64,000 nt of DNA from an uncultured Lachnospiraceae bacterium (lineage in GTDB: Bacteria; Bacillota; Clostridia; Lachnospirales; Lachnospiraceae). The translations under genes were made by a program, and so were the position numbers. Positions 16,143 through 25,054 of this stretch are shown here, piece by piece (position 1 is the first letter of the stretch; each line of letters opens with the position of its first letter). The DNA lies in the NCBI GenBank assembly GCA_958428365.1, contig CAUAFT010000008.1, forward strand, positions 75,696 to 139,695. Reading direction: 5' to 3'. Under the pieces are notes generated by a model, which worked only from the letters and a program-made list of their open reading frames with translations, did no database searches and was not told where the DNA came from.

Positions 16143-17102
16143 TTACTCTTCGCCCTGATTGAGCTGTAAACCTAATTCTTTTAATTTTGCCAATACTTCC
16201 TCTAAGGACTTGCGTCCTAAGTTACGAACCTTCATCATATCTTCCGGGGTACGGTTGGTCAGTTCCTCTACGGTGTTGATTCCTGCTCTTTTCAGGCAGT
16301 TGTAGGAACGAACGGATAACTCCAGCTCGTCAATGTTCATTTCCAGAACCTTGCCCTTTTCGTCATCCTCTTTTTCCACCATAACCTCTGCTGTCTTAGC
16401 ATTCTCAGACAGGTCGATGAATAAGTTCAAATGCTCGCTTAATACTTTTGCTGCAAGACTGACTGCCTCATCCGGCTCCAAAGCGCCGTTGGTGTAGACG
16501 TCTAAAGTCAGCTTGTCATAATCGGTAATCTGTCCGACACGGGTATTTGCAACGGTCAAATTGACACGCTCTACCGGAGTGTAGATGGAATCTACTGCGA
16601 TGACACCGATTGGTACATCTTCGCTTTTATTCTTATCTGCGCTGACGTAACCTCTGCCCTTTGTAATGGTAAGTTCCATGTACAGCTTGCAGTCTGCTCC
16701 GCCGTTCAGATGAGCGATCACCAGATCCGGATTCATGATCTCGATATCGGAATCTGCCTGAATATCTGCCGCGGTCACTACGCCTTCGCCTTCAAATTCA
16801 ATGTAAGCAACTTTTGCCTCGTTAGATGAGCTGTTATTTCTAATCGCCAGGTTTTTGATGTTCATGATGATCTCGGTCACATCTTCTTTTACTCCCGGAA
16901 TGGAAGAAAATTCATGTAACACGCCGTCAATCTTAACCTGACTCACTGCTGCACCTGGTAAAGAAGAAAGCATGATTCTTCTTAAAGAGTTCCCAAGTGT
17001 TGTACCATAACCTCTTTCCAAAGGTTCTACGACAAATTTGCCATATTTTTTATCTTCTGAAATCTCAGCGATATCAATTTTTGGTCTTTCGAACTCAAAC
17101 AC
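16143..17102 (-). CDS. rpoA: DNA-directed RNA polymerase subunit alpha
   Basis: The 319-residue alpha subunit has the N-terminal assembly domain (GYGTTLGNSLRRIMLSSLPG, then VNLTVANTRVGQ) and the C-terminal helix-hairpin-helix domain that contacts UP elements and activators (about 255-310, with LELSVRSYNCLKRAGI and NLGRKSLEEVLAKL). Length and order between rpsD and rplQ are canonical. Confidence 0.97.
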   Translation of the reverse strand: MFEFERPKIDIAEISEDKKYGKFVVEPLERGYGTTLGNSLRRIMLSSLPGAAVSQVKIDGVLHEFSSIPGVKEDVTEIIMNIKNLAIRNNSSSNEAKVAYIEFEGEGVVTAADIQADSDIEIMNPDLVIAHLNGGADCKLYMELTITKGRGYVSADKNKSEDVPIGVIAVDSIYTPVERVNLTVANTRVGQITDYDKLTLDVYTNGALEPDEAVSLAAKVLSEHLNLFIDLSENAKTAEVMVEKEDDEKGKVLEMNIDELELSVRSYNCLKRAGINTVEELTNRTPEDMMKVRNLGRKSLEEVLAKLKELGLQLNQGEE

Positions 17103-17142
17103 TACAAAGTCCCTCCTTTTTTCGGGTTCATTGCTTTACATA

Positions 17143-17736
17143 TTATTTAGAATATAATTCGACAATGAGCATCTCGTCTACAGGTACGTCGATTGCCTCT
17201 CTGGAAGGTAATTCTTTTACAGTTCCTCTTAAGTTCTCCTGATCTACGTCAAGCCACTCCGGAACTAATCTTCCACCTGTAACTTCGAGGATATCTTTGT
17301 ATCTCTGAGATCCTTTGCATTTTTCTTTGATTTCGATCACATCTCCCGCCTTGATTAAATAGGAAGGAATGTTCACCTGTTTTCCATTTACTAATACATG
17401 CTTATGGTCAACGATCTGTCTTGCTTCTCTTCTGGTTCTTGCAAAACCTAAACGGAAGATCACGTTGTCAAGTCTGCTCTCCAGGATCACCATTAAGTTA
17501 GTACCGGTCTGACCTTTCATCTTATCAGCTTTTACATAGTAGTTACGGAAAGGTTTTTCCAATACGCCGTAAATGAATTTTGCTTTCTGTTTCTCTCTTA
17601 ACTGAAGACCGTATTCGGACATCTTCTTGTTTGCTCTTTTTAACTCTCTTTTGGATTTTTTGTCATATCCTAAATATACCGGATCTAAGCCTAAAGATCT
17701 GCATCTTTTCAGGACTGGTGTTTTATTTACTGCCAT
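17143..17736 (-). CDS. rpsD: 30S ribosomal protein S4
   Basis: The 197-residue primary 16S-binding protein nucleates 30S body assembly. It has the S4 RNA-binding domain (about 88-150, with SRLDNVIFRLGFARTRREAR and VLVNGKQVNIPSY). The N-terminal zinc cysteines seen in some species are absent, leaving only one Cys (CRSLGLDP). It lies between rpsK and rpoA as usual in Firmicutes clusters of this type. Confidence 0.97.
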   Translation of the reverse strand: MAVNKTPVLKRCRSLGLDPVYLGYDKKSKRELKRANKKMSEYGLQLREKQKAKFIYGVLEKPFRNYYVKADKMKGQTGTNLMVILESRLDNVIFRLGFARTRREARQIVDHKHVLVNGKQVNIPSYLIKAGDVIEIKEKCKGSQRYKDILEVTGGRLVPEWLDVDQENLRGTVKELPSREAIDVPVDEMLIVELYSK

Positions 17737-17754
17737 CTTCGATCTACCTCCTAA

Positions 17755-18150
17755 TTAAACTCTTCTACGTTTTGGTGGACGACAACCGTTATGTGGTACA
17801 GGAGTTACATCTCTGATGCTTAAAACTTCCAGACCGCAAGCCTGAAGCGCACGGATCGCTGCTTCTCTTCCTGAACCTGGTCCTTTTACCATAACATCTA
17901 CTGTCTTTAAACCATGTACGAGAGCTGCCTTTGTTGCAGTCTCTGCCGCCATCTGTGCAGCATAAGGAGTAGATTTCCTTGAACCTCTAAATCCAAGACC
18001 ACCGGCACTTGCCCATGATAAAGCATTTCCTTCAGCATCTGTAATTGTAACAATGGTATTATTAAAAGAAGACTGAATATGTGCCTGTCCGCGTTCAACG
18101 TTTTTCTTTACACGCTTTTTTGTCACTTTTTTTGCAACTTTTTTAGCCAT
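17755..18150 (-). CDS. rpsK: 30S ribosomal protein S11
   Basis: The 131-residue platform protein has a very basic N-terminal tail (AKKVAKKVTKKRVKKN). The conserved blocks HIQSSFNNTIVTITDAEGN, GPGSGREAAIRALQACGL and the terminal PHNGCRPPKRRRV follow. It starts with ATG and is part of the rpmJ-rpsM-rpsK-rpsD-rpoA-rplQ run. Confidence 0.97.
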   Translation of the reverse strand: MAKKVAKKVTKKRVKKNVERGQAHIQSSFNNTIVTITDAEGNALSWASAGGLGFRGSRKSTPYAAQMAAETATKAALVHGLKTVDVMVKGPGSGREAAIRALQACGLEVLSIRDVTPVPHNGCRPPKRRRV

Positions 18151-18196
18151 AATTAAACTAACCTACTTTCTTCAAAATCAATATTATGCTGCCAAC

Positions 18197-18565
18197 TTAT
18201 TTCTTCTTATTAGCAACTGTTCTCTTAGGACCTTTTCTTGTTCTTGCGTTTGTCTTTGTCTTCTGTCCACGCACTGGAAGTCCTTTTCTATGACGGATAC
18301 CGCGATAGCATCCAATTTCCTGTAATCTCTTGATATTGAGCGCAACTTCTCTTCTCAGATCACCTTCTACTAACTGAGTCTCGTCGATCACTGCGCTGAT
18401 TCTTTTTACTTCTTCGTCAGTTAAGTCTCTGACGCGTGTATCAGGATCAACCTTTGCTTCTGCAAGGATACGGTTGGAGCTTACTCTTCCAATACCGTAA
18501 ATATAAGTCAAGCCAATTTCAACACGTTTTTCTCTTGGTAAATCTACACCTGCAATACGAGCCAT
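18197..18565 (-). CDS. rpsM: 30S ribosomal protein S13
   Basis: The start is ATG 18565 (MARIAGVDLPREKRVEIGLT), 10 bp after GGAGG; the upstream extension of the frame is leader. The 122-residue head protein contains the helix-two-turn-helix IYGIGRVSSNRILAEA and the basic tail RHRKGLPVRGQKTKTNARTR that contacts 16S rRNA and tRNA. Confidence 0.97.
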   Translation of the reverse strand: MARIAGVDLPREKRVEIGLTYIYGIGRVSSNRILAEAKVDPDTRVRDLTDEEVKRISAVIDETQLVEGDLRREVALNIKRLQEIGCYRGIRHRKGLPVRGQKTKTNARTRKGPKRTVANKKK

Positions 18566-18619
18566 GTGTGTTAAACCTCCATTATTCCTTCTGTTTTTTG
18601 TGAGTCGAGACAAATCCAT

Positions 18620-18830
18620 GCAGCTGCGGTCTCCCGCCCTGAAATGTGTGCATACACCTGTCTCTTTGGTTACTGCCGTCCGGCGGATACGCCGACGACA
18701 TCAGATGGAATTATTTTCCATCCGGTGGACATACGCCTCTCGGTATCGGCATAGGTCCGGATTGTATTATGAATAGCGTGAGATTGAGGATGTCACGCTA
18801 CAGCCGCACATAATTTCTTTCGACAGTGTT
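18620..18830 (-). ncRNA. Structured leader between rpmJ and rpsM
   Basis: About 210 non-coding bases separate rpmJ from rpsM, unusual in this tightly packed operon. On the minus strand I see hairpins AGCGTGA/TCACGCT (near 18775-18800) and CGGCG-TATC-CGCCG (near 18680-18697), plus a GGATGG/CCATC dyad (near 18706-18725). A cis-acting ribosomal-protein control element is inferred; no protein-coding frame fits. Confidence 0.4.
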
Positions 18831-18836
18831 CAATAC

Positions 18837-18950
18837 TTATCCCTGTCTCTGTTTGTGTTTCGGATTCTCACAGATTACTCTGATGCTTCCTTTTCTTTTA
18901 ATCACTTTGCACTTTTCGCAAATAGGTTTTACTGATGATCTTACCTTCAC
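18837..18950 (-). CDS. rpmJ: 50S ribosomal protein L36 (zinc type)
   Basis: The 37-residue protein starts with GTG 18948-18950, preceded by AAGGAGA, and stops at TAA 18837-18839. It begins VKVRSSVKPICEKCKVIKRK and ends PKHKQRQG. The C-x2-C...C-x4-H zinc ligands (CEKC, CENPKH) are intact. Position between infA and rpsM is canonical. Confidence 0.96.
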   Translation of the reverse strand: MKVRSSVKPICEKCKVIKRKGSIRVICENPKHKQRQG

Positions 18951-19072
18951 AGCAATTCTCCTTTCTTATCAATCGGTACTACTACCGTCTGCCGCTCCCA
19001 GTCTCTCGAAAGCCTGATTTTTCAAGGCTTTTGGGCATACTGGTAGAGCAATTTCAAAAGCGTCCGACTAAC

Positions 19073-19101
19073 ATTGTAGCACAGACGCTTTTTGAAATCA
19101 A
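19073..19101 (-). promoter_or_regulatory. Internal promoter ahead of rpmJ-rpsM
   Basis: Minus strand -35 TTGATT (19096-19101), 17-bp spacer, -10 TACAAT (19073-19078) with an extended TG two bases upstream. The same bases form a hairpin (TTTCAAAAAGCGTC type arms, about 19052-19098), so an attenuator-like structure in infA transcripts is also possible. Confidence 0.55.
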
Positions 19102-19140
19102 GGTTTTTTCAATTCTTTTTAAAAAAATGTAACACTTCTC

Positions 19141-19359
19141 TTATTTATCTCTCCAGATGATCCTGCCTTTTGTCAGATCGTATGGAGACATCTCGATGGT
19201 TACCTTATCCCCCGGTAAGATACGGATGAAATTCATACGCAGCTTTCCGCTGATATGGGCTAAGATCTGGTGACCATTTTCCAATTCCACCTGGAACATT
19301 GCGTTTGGTAATTTTTCCACAACGGTTCCTTCTACTTCGATTACATCTGCCTTTGACAT
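19141..19359 (-). CDS. infA: Translation initiation factor IF-1
   Basis: The 72-residue S1/OB-fold protein occupies the 30S A site during initiation. It contains MSKADVIEVEGTVVEKLPNA, HISGKLRMNFIRILPGDKV and TIEMSPYDLTKGRIIWR, a near-textbook sequence and length. It lies downstream of the KOW-domain gene, preceded by GAGGAGG. Confidence 0.97.
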   Translation of the reverse strand: MSKADVIEVEGTVVEKLPNAMFQVELENGHQILAHISGKLRMNFIRILPGDKVTIEMSPYDLTKGRIIWRDK

Positions 19360-19374
19360 TTTCTTTTCCTCCTC

Positions 19375-19647
19375 TTATTTGAATCCTTCGATTCCTGCTG
19401 TCTTTTTCTGATATAGTTTGATGGCGCGTTTGACGGACTCGTTTGTCATTCCGTCTTCAATCACTCCGGTAATCTCTTTTGGAAGATTTTTGATGATCTG
19501 AATATGTTTTTTTCTCTTCTTCTTTGCTCTGTCCAATGGCTTCGTGGTGCCATTGACCAGATAGACAAATTCTTCTTCCTCTTTTAATAGGAAGTAAATC
19601 TGATCTTTATCATGCCCTGCCTTTGACTTTGCAAAATAAATCTCCAT
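19375..19647 (-). CDS. KOW-domain RNA-binding protein (L14e-like)
   Basis: The 90-residue basic protein has a KOW-type beta start (EIYFAKSKAGHDKDQIYFLL) and the sequence YLVNGTTKPLDRAKKKRKKH. Such small KOW proteins sit between map and infA in many Clostridia and are thought to associate with the ribosome; a defined role is not established. ATG follows GAGGAGG. Confidence 0.85.
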   Translation of the reverse strand: MEIYFAKSKAGHDKDQIYFLLKEEEEFVYLVNGTTKPLDRAKKKRKKHIQIIKNLPKEITGVIEDGMTNESVKRAIKLYQKKTAGIEGFK

Positions 19648-19659
19648 TGCTTCCTCCTC

Positions 19660-20433
19660 TTACATCGCGGATAATTCTTTTTCCGTAAGAGTCAGGATCT
19701 CCGGCTCACCATCGGTAATCAGTATGGTGTTCTCATAATGGGCTGACAATGAACCGTCCTGTGTGACTACGGTCCAGTCATCATCCAGCCATTCTACATC
19801 CAGACGGCCCTCGTTGACCATCGGCTCGATCGCCAGGGTCATTCCACTGCGGAGTCTGATTCCTCTCCGCCTGGTTCTGAAATTCGGAATCTCCGGTTCC
19901 TCATGTAAGTTGGTTCCAATGCCATGTCCTACCAGATCTCTGACAACGCCGTAACCAAAGCTCTCTGCGTAGTCCCCGATGGCTCCGGAGATATCCACCA
20001 GATGGTTTCCGTCCTTTGCCTGTTTGACTCCCTCGAAAAAGCTCTGTCTCGTTCTCTCGATCAGAAGGGCTGCATTTTCTGAAATTGTTCCTATTCCGTG
20101 GGTTCTCGCCGCATCGGAATGATAGCCTTTATAGATCAATCCCATATCCAGGCTGACGATATCACCCTCCTGCAAAATCCTGTCTTTTCTTGGGATTCCG
20201 TGAACCACCTCATCGTTGATGGAAACGCAGACGCTGGCGGGATATCCCTGATAGTCCTTAAAGGACGGGATACACCCGTAGCTTCGTATCATTTCCTCTC
20301 CGATTCTGTCCACCTCGTAAGTACTCATTCCGGCTCTAAGTTCTTCCTCTAAGTTCTGGTGAACCTTTGCCAGGATCTTTCCGGCAGCTCTCATAAGTTC
20401 AATTTCTCTTGCAGATTTAATGGTAACCGACAT
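19660..20433 (-). CDS. map: Methionine aminopeptidase, type I
   Basis: The 257-residue metalloprotease removes the initiator Met from nascent proteins. It has the pita-bread fold motifs with metal ligands: D in LDMGLIYKGYHSDAARTHGIG, H in LVGHGIGTNLHEEPEIPNF, E in TLAIEPMVNEG and the last E in SAHYENTILIT. It follows adk by three bases. Confidence 0.96.
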   Translation of the reverse strand: MSVTIKSAREIELMRAAGKILAKVHQNLEEELRAGMSTYEVDRIGEEMIRSYGCIPSFKDYQGYPASVCVSINDEVVHGIPRKDRILQEGDIVSLDMGLIYKGYHSDAARTHGIGTISENAALLIERTRQSFFEGVKQAKDGNHLVDISGAIGDYAESFGYGVVRDLVGHGIGTNLHEEPEIPNFRTRRRGIRLRSGMTLAIEPMVNEGRLDVEWLDDDWTVVTQDGSLSAHYENTILITDGEPEILTLTEKELSAM

Positions 20434-20436
20434 ATT

Positions 20437-21081
20437 CTATGCTCCTAAAATCTCTACGATGGAAGCAAATCCTTCTTCCACGCTCTTGGTGCCGTCGATC
20501 TCTTTTAAGATTCCCTGCTTGTCATAGTACTCGATCAATGGCTGAGTCTGCTCATGGTATACGCCAAGACGTTTTAATACGGTCTCCGGCTGGTCGTCGG
20601 CACGGAACTGTAATTCGCCGCCGCAGTTGTCGCAGATCCCCTCCTGCTTTGGTGGGATGTTTACGATATGGAATGGTGTGCCGCATTTTACGCATACGCG
20701 TCTTCCGCCCATTCTCTCTACGATCTTCTCGTCTGCGATCTCGATATCCAATGCGTAATCCATCTTCTCGCCGATCTTCTCCAGCGCTGCTGTCAACGCC
20801 TCAGCCTGTGGGATGGTTCTTGGGAAACCATCTAATACGAATCCGTTCTTGCAGTCGTCCTGCTGGATTCTGTCCATAACCAGGTCGCAGGTCAGCTCAT
20901 CCGGTACTAATAAGCCCTGATCCATGTACTCTTTTGCTTTCTTACCCAGGTCTGTGCCCTCTTTGATGTTGGCACGGAAGATATCTCCTGTGGAAATATG
21001 AGGGATATTGTACTTCTCTGAAATCTTCTTTGCATGAGTTCCTTTTCCTGCTCCCGGAGCACCTAACATAATAATTTTCAT
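20437..21081 (-). CDS. adk: Adenylate kinase (zinc-lid type)
   Basis: It interconverts ATP+AMP and 2 ADP. The start is ATG 21081 (MKIIMLGAPGAGKGTHAKKI), after AAAGGAGG; the longer frame to 21156 would overlap secY. The P-loop GAPGAGKGT, AMP-binding GFPRTIPQAEAL and the LID with four cysteines (CVKCGTPFH...CDNCGGE) are present. About 214 residues, the long Gram-positive form. Confidence 0.96.
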   Translation of the reverse strand: MKIIMLGAPGAGKGTHAKKISEKYNIPHISTGDIFRANIKEGTDLGKKAKEYMDQGLLVPDELTCDLVMDRIQQDDCKNGFVLDGFPRTIPQAEALTAALEKIGEKMDYALDIEIADEKIVERMGGRRVCVKCGTPFHIVNIPPKQEGICDNCGGELQFRADDQPETVLKRLGVYHEQTQPLIEYYDKQGILKEIDGTKSVEEGFASIVEILGA

Positions 21082-21148
21082 ATGAAAAACCTCCTTTATA
21101 AACACCTTTGGAGATACGGCTTCGCCTGTATCTCCCTGGTCCACATTA

Positions 21149-22465
21149 TTAGTCATTTAAAAAGCCCTTATAGTTACGAACCCTCATCTGGGATTCGATC
21201 TGTTTTAAAGTCTCGATCACAACACCTACGATGATGATGATAGAAGTACCTCCAAAACTTACGTTAGCGCCAAAGACTCCGTTAAAGAAGATCGGAACCA
21301 ATGCCACGATCGTAAGACCTACCGCACCGATAAAGATGATATGATTGAGGATCGCTGTCAGATAATCGCTGGTCGGTTTTCCCGGACGGATTCCCGGAAT
21401 AAAGCCGCCTGCTTTTTTCATATTGTTAGCAATTTCCAACGGATTAAAGGTAATCGACGTATAGAAATATGCAAACAAGATCAGCAATATTACATAAACC
21501 ACCATACCTATGGTATAGATCGGTTCATCCGGATTACACCAGTTGGACTGGGACAATCCCTTTAAGATCTTGCTTCCCACGCCTGTTCCGTTGCCTTTTC
21601 CCAAAATTGTCGCAATGACCACCGGGAACTGCATCAGGGACTGCGCGAAGATGACAGGGATAACTCCCGCGGTGTTGACTTTCATCGGAATGAAGGTCGC
21701 CTGACCGCCCACCTGTTTTCTTCCCTGGATCTTCTTGGAATACTGTACCGGAATTTTACGCACCGCATCCTGAAGGATCACGACAAAGACCACCATGGCA
21801 ATGATGATTGCCGCAATAATTACGGCTGCCAGCACACCCTTCGCAATATTCTTTCCTGAGATGAACTGATCGAACAGCGTCTTTAAATCTGCCGGAATAC
21901 GGGAGATAATGTTGATGGTCAATACGATGGAAATACCATTTCCAACGCCCCGCTCCGTAATTCTCTCGCCGATCCACATCAGGATCGTGGAACCTGCTGT
22001 CAGGGTCGTGATCACTAAGATCACATTCAATGGATTAAACGCATCCAGATAACCGCTTCTTCCGAATCCGATCGCCATAGCCGTGGATTCCACCAATGCC
22101 AGTACGACGGTCAGGTAACGAGTAATCTTCGTAATCTTCTTTCTTCCCTCTTCTCCATCCTTCTGCATCTCCTCCAGTTTTGGAATGGCGATGGTCAGAA
22201 GCTGAATGATGATGGAAGATGTGATGTATGGTGTGATATTTAATGCAAACACAGACATCTGATAGAAAGAACCACCTGTGATCGCATCAAGGAAGCTGAA
22301 TGCATCACTTCCCTGATTTGCAAACCAGTTCGCAAATACCTCACTGTTCACGCTGGGAATCGGTAACTGTGAACCGATCCTTATGACAATGAGCATCAGA
22401 AACGTATATCCGATACGTTTCCGAATGTCTTCTATTTTAAAAGCATTGCGAAGAGTTTCTAACAT
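21149..22465 (-). CDS. secY: Preprotein translocase subunit SecY
   Basis: The 438-residue protein is the channel-forming subunit of the SecYEG translocon, with ten predicted TM helices. Features include the plug/TM2 region ALNITPYITSSIIIQLL, cytoplasmic loops with EEGRKKITKITRY, GNGISIVLTINIISR, and the C-terminal IEVLKQIESQMRVRNYKGF-type end. Its first base overlaps the last base of the rplO stop. Confidence 0.97.
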   Translation of the reverse strand: MLETLRNAFKIEDIRKRIGYTFLMLIVIRIGSQLPIPSVNSEVFANWFANQGSDAFSFLDAITGGSFYQMSVFALNITPYITSSIIIQLLTIAIPKLEEMQKDGEEGRKKITKITRYLTVVLALVESTAMAIGFGRSGYLDAFNPLNVILVITTLTAGSTILMWIGERITERGVGNGISIVLTINIISRIPADLKTLFDQFISGKNIAKGVLAAVIIAAIIIAMVVFVVILQDAVRKIPVQYSKKIQGRKQVGGQATFIPMKVNTAGVIPVIFAQSLMQFPVVIATILGKGNGTGVGSKILKGLSQSNWCNPDEPIYTIGMVVYVILLILFAYFYTSITFNPLEIANNMKKAGGFIPGIRPGKPTSDYLTAILNHIIFIGAVGLTIVALVPIFFNGVFGANVSFGGTSIIIIVGVVIETLKQIESQMRVRNYKGFLND

Positions 22466-22905
22466 TAGATCACCTCTGCTTTTCCACCAAGAGCCTCAAT
22501 CTTTTCTTTTGCGCTTGCGCTGAATGCATTTGCCTGAACTGTAAGCTTCTTAGTAAACTCACCGTCTCCAAGAATTTTTACTCCATCTCTTGGATTCTTA
22601 ACGATTCCTGCCTCGATTAAAGTATCTACAGAAACAACTGCATCATTGTCGAAGACTTCCAATGCAGAGAGGTTGATTCCAACGATTTCTTTGCTGTTTC
22701 TATTCTTGAATCCTCTCTTCGGTAATCTTCTGTATAATGGCATCTGACCACCTTCAAAACCTGGTCTTGGAGCTCCGGAACGAGCTTTCTGTCCTTTGTG
22801 ACCTTTTCCGGCTGTCTTACCATTTCCTGAACCGTGTCCACGTCCTCTTCTGAAATTATCACTCTGCTTGGAACCTGCTGCAGGTGTTAAGTTTGATAAG
22901 TCCAT
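22465..22905 (-). CDS. rplO: 50S ribosomal protein L15
   Basis: The 146-residue protein has the Gly/Lys/Arg-rich N-terminus (RRGRGHGSGNGKTAGKGHKG, then FEGGQMPLYRRLPKRGF) that threads into 23S rRNA. A globular C-terminal domain ends GGKAEVI. Order rpmD-rplO-secY is canonical. Confidence 0.97.
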   Translation of the reverse strand: MDLSNLTPAAGSKQSDNFRRGRGHGSGNGKTAGKGHKGQKARSGAPRPGFEGGQMPLYRRLPKRGFKNRNSKEIVGINLSALEVFDNDAVVSVDTLIEAGIVKNPRDGVKILGDGEFTKKLTVQANAFSASAKEKIEALGGKAEVI

Positions 22906-22928
22906 TCTGACACCTCCTATCTGTTTGT

Positions 22929-23111
22929 CTAGATTTCTTCTACTTTGACTAAATGTCTAACGTTCTGAATCATACCCTGGGTTGCCTTGTTGTTCGGAAA
23001 TTCTTTGGACTGTCCGATTTTGTGAAGTCCCAGAGCTTCTACCGTCTTTTTATTTTTCGGCACGGCGCCGATAGTTGATTTCACTAATGTGATTTTTAAT
23101 TTATCTGCCAT
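22929..23111 (-). CDS. rpmD: 50S ribosomal protein L30
   Basis: The 60-residue protein reads KLKITLVKSTIGAVPKNKKT, then LGLHKIGQSKEFPNN and a C-terminal LVKVEEI. It is full length for the bacterial family. Confidence 0.96.
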   Translation of the reverse strand: MADKLKITLVKSTIGAVPKNKKTVEALGLHKIGQSKEFPNNKATQGMIQNVRHLVKVEEI

Positions 23112-23127
23112 TTTTTATTCCCTCCTA

Positions 23128-23637
23128 TTAACCGAGAATCTCTTCTACAGATTTTCCACGAAGTCTTGCAACTTCTTCCGGGGATTTCAACTGACTCAAA
23201 GCATTGATGGTAGCTAATACTACGTTCTGCTTATTGTTTGATCCTAATGACTTTGTACGGATGTTCTTGATGCCTGCAAGCTCACATACGGAACGGGCAG
23301 GACCACCAGCGATAACTCCGGTACCTTCCGGAGCCTTCTTCAATAATACAGAAGCGCCTGTATGTTTTCCGGAAATATCATGTGTAATACTGCTATTCTC
23401 ATCTAATTTAACAGTGATCAGTTTCTTCATTGCGTCTTCTTTTCCTTTGCGGATTGCTTCAGGAATTTCAGATGCCTTGCCTAAACCGGCACCTACATGT
23501 CCATTGCCGTCGCCGACAACAACCAAAGCTGTAAAACGGAAGTTACGTCCACCTTTAACAACTTTTGTTACACGTTTAATTGATACCACTTTTTCTGTTA
23601 ATTCAAATTGACTAGCATCAATGATCTCACGTTTCAT
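23128..23637 (-). CDS. rpsE: 30S ribosomal protein S5
   Basis: The 169-residue protein has the double-stranded-RNA-binding N-domain (VVSIKRVTKVVKGGRNFRFT, VVGDGNGHVGAGLGKASEIP) and the C-domain (APEGTGVIAGGPARSVCELAG, TKSLGSNNKQNVVLAT). It takes part in decoding accuracy and mRNA entry. Confidence 0.97.
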   Translation of the reverse strand: MKREIIDASQFELTEKVVSIKRVTKVVKGGRNFRFTALVVVGDGNGHVGAGLGKASEIPEAIRKGKEDAMKKLITVKLDENSSITHDISGKHTGASVLLKKAPEGTGVIAGGPARSVCELAGIKNIRTKSLGSNNKQNVVLATINALSQLKSPEEVARLRGKSVEEILG

Positions 23638-23651
23638 GTATTGTATCCTCC

Positions 23652-24020
23652 TTAAAATTTCAATCCAGCTTCTCTAGCTGCATCTGCTAAAGCCTGAACT
23701 TTTCCTGCATAGATAAAGCCGCCTCTATCGAAGACAACCGTGTCAATACCCTTATCCAATGCTTTCTTTGCAACGACAGTTCCAAGATATGTTGCTGCAT
23801 CAACGTTATTAGTCTTTTCTAATTCAGCTTTTACGTCTTTGTCAAGAGTGGAAGCTGCAACAAGAGTATTTCCAACTGTATCGTCAATAATTTGAGCATA
23901 CATATGATTATTGCTTCTGAATACAGCTAAACGAGGTCTCTGCGCTGTACCGGAAATGTGATTACGCATTCTTCTGTGTTTTTTTGCACGAACTAATGCT
24001 CTGCTTTTTTTATTAACCAT
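23652..24020 (-). CDS. rplR: 50S ribosomal protein L18
   Basis: The 122-residue 5S rRNA-binding protein contains HRRMRNHISGTAQRPRLAVF and RSNNHMYAQIIDD, and ends VFDRGGFIYAGKVQALADAA. It is standard in length and position. Confidence 0.97.
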   Translation of the reverse strand: MVNKKSRALVRAKKHRRMRNHISGTAQRPRLAVFRSNNHMYAQIIDDTVGNTLVAASTLDKDVKAELEKTNNVDAATYLGTVVAKKALDKGIDTVVFDRGGFIYAGKVQALADAAREAGLKF

Positions 24021-24038
24021 TTCTCGTCACTCCTTTAA

Positions 24039-24578
24039 TTATTTCTTACCAGTCTTACCAACTTTACGTCTAATAACTTCATCAGCATATTTGATACCTT
24101 TTCCTTTGTAAGGTTCAGGTCTTCTCTTGTCTCTGATTTCCGCTGCGTACTGGCCAACTTTTTCTTTATCAATACCTGAGACGGTGATCTTGTTCCCGTC
24201 TACTTTGGACTCTAAACCTTCCGGATCTTCCATTTCTACCGGATGGGAATATCCTAAATGCAATGTCAATACTTTTCCTGATTTCTGCGCTCTGTAACCA
24301 ACACCATTTACTTCCAGTTCCTTTGTGTAACCTTCTGTTACACCGATGACCATGTTGTTGATTAAGGTTCTTGTCAAACCATGTAAAGATTTCATTTTCT
24401 TTAAATCATTTGGTCTGGTAACGATGACTTCGTCGCCTTCCTTTTTGATTTCCATTTCTGCCGGGAGTGTTCTCTCAAGAGTTCCCTTTGGACCTTTTAC
24501 AGTCACATGATTATTTTCTGCAATATCAACAGTAACGCCTGCCGGTACCGCGATTGGCATTCTTCCTATACGTGACAT
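24039..24578 (-). CDS. rplF: 50S ribosomal protein L6
   Basis: The 179-residue protein with two duplicated domains has MSRIGRMPIAVPAGV at the start, the VNGVGYRAQKSGKVL hinge, and the C-terminal signature RRPEPYKGKGIKYADEVIRR. Confidence 0.97.
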   Translation of the reverse strand: MSRIGRMPIAVPAGVTVDIAENNHVTVKGPKGTLERTLPAEMEIKKEGDEVIVTRPNDLKKMKSLHGLTRTLINNMVIGVTEGYTKELEVNGVGYRAQKSGKVLTLHLGYSHPVEMEDPEGLESKVDGNKITVSGIDKEKVGQYAAEIRDKRRPEPYKGKGIKYADEVIRRKVGKTGKK

Positions 24579-24619
24579 GCCCGTACCTCCTAAATTTTAT
24601 ATGAATCTATTGTTTTCAA

Positions 24620-25021
24620 CTACCATACGAAGGCTAATACTTCGCCGCCAACCTGTTTTGCTCTGGCTTCTTTGTCTGTGATCACACCCTGGTTTGTGGA
24701 AAGGATTGCGATTCCAAGTCCGCCAAGTACTCTTGGGATATCATCCTTGCCGGCGTATACACGAAGACCCGGTTTGGAGATTCTCTTAAGACCTGTGATG
24801 ATTTTCTCGTTTTTATCCGCACCATACTTTAATGTCATATGGATGTTTTTGAATGCTCCGTCATCTACTAACTCATAGGAAGCAAGGTATCCTTCGTTTA
24901 CGAGGATCTCTGCGATCGCTAATTTGATCTTGGAAGATGGAACATCAACTGTATCATGTTTAGCAGTATTTGCGTTACGGATTCTTGTAAGCATATCTGC
25001 GATTGGATCACTCATTGTCAT
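24620..25021 (-). CDS. rpsH: 30S ribosomal protein S8
   Basis: The 133-residue 16S-binding protein contains MSDPIADMLTRIRNANTAKH at the N-terminus (the start may be either of two adjacent ATGs) and the C-terminal LGGLGIAILSTNQGVITDKE, ending in EVLAFVW. Confidence 0.97.
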   Translation of the reverse strand: MTMSDPIADMLTRIRNANTAKHDTVDVPSSKIKLAIAEILVNEGYLASYELVDDGAFKNIHMTLKYGADKNEKIITGLKRISKPGLRVYAGKDDIPRVLGGLGIAILSTNQGVITDKEARAKQVGGEVLAFVW

Positions 25022-25054
25022 GATTATGTTTCCTCCTTAAAAATTGTCGCCTGC

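Noticed and set aside
21082..21156. N-terminal extension of adenylate kinase
   Set aside because: It overlaps secY and lies upstream of a strong ribosome binding site; MKIIMLGAPGAGKGT is the family start.
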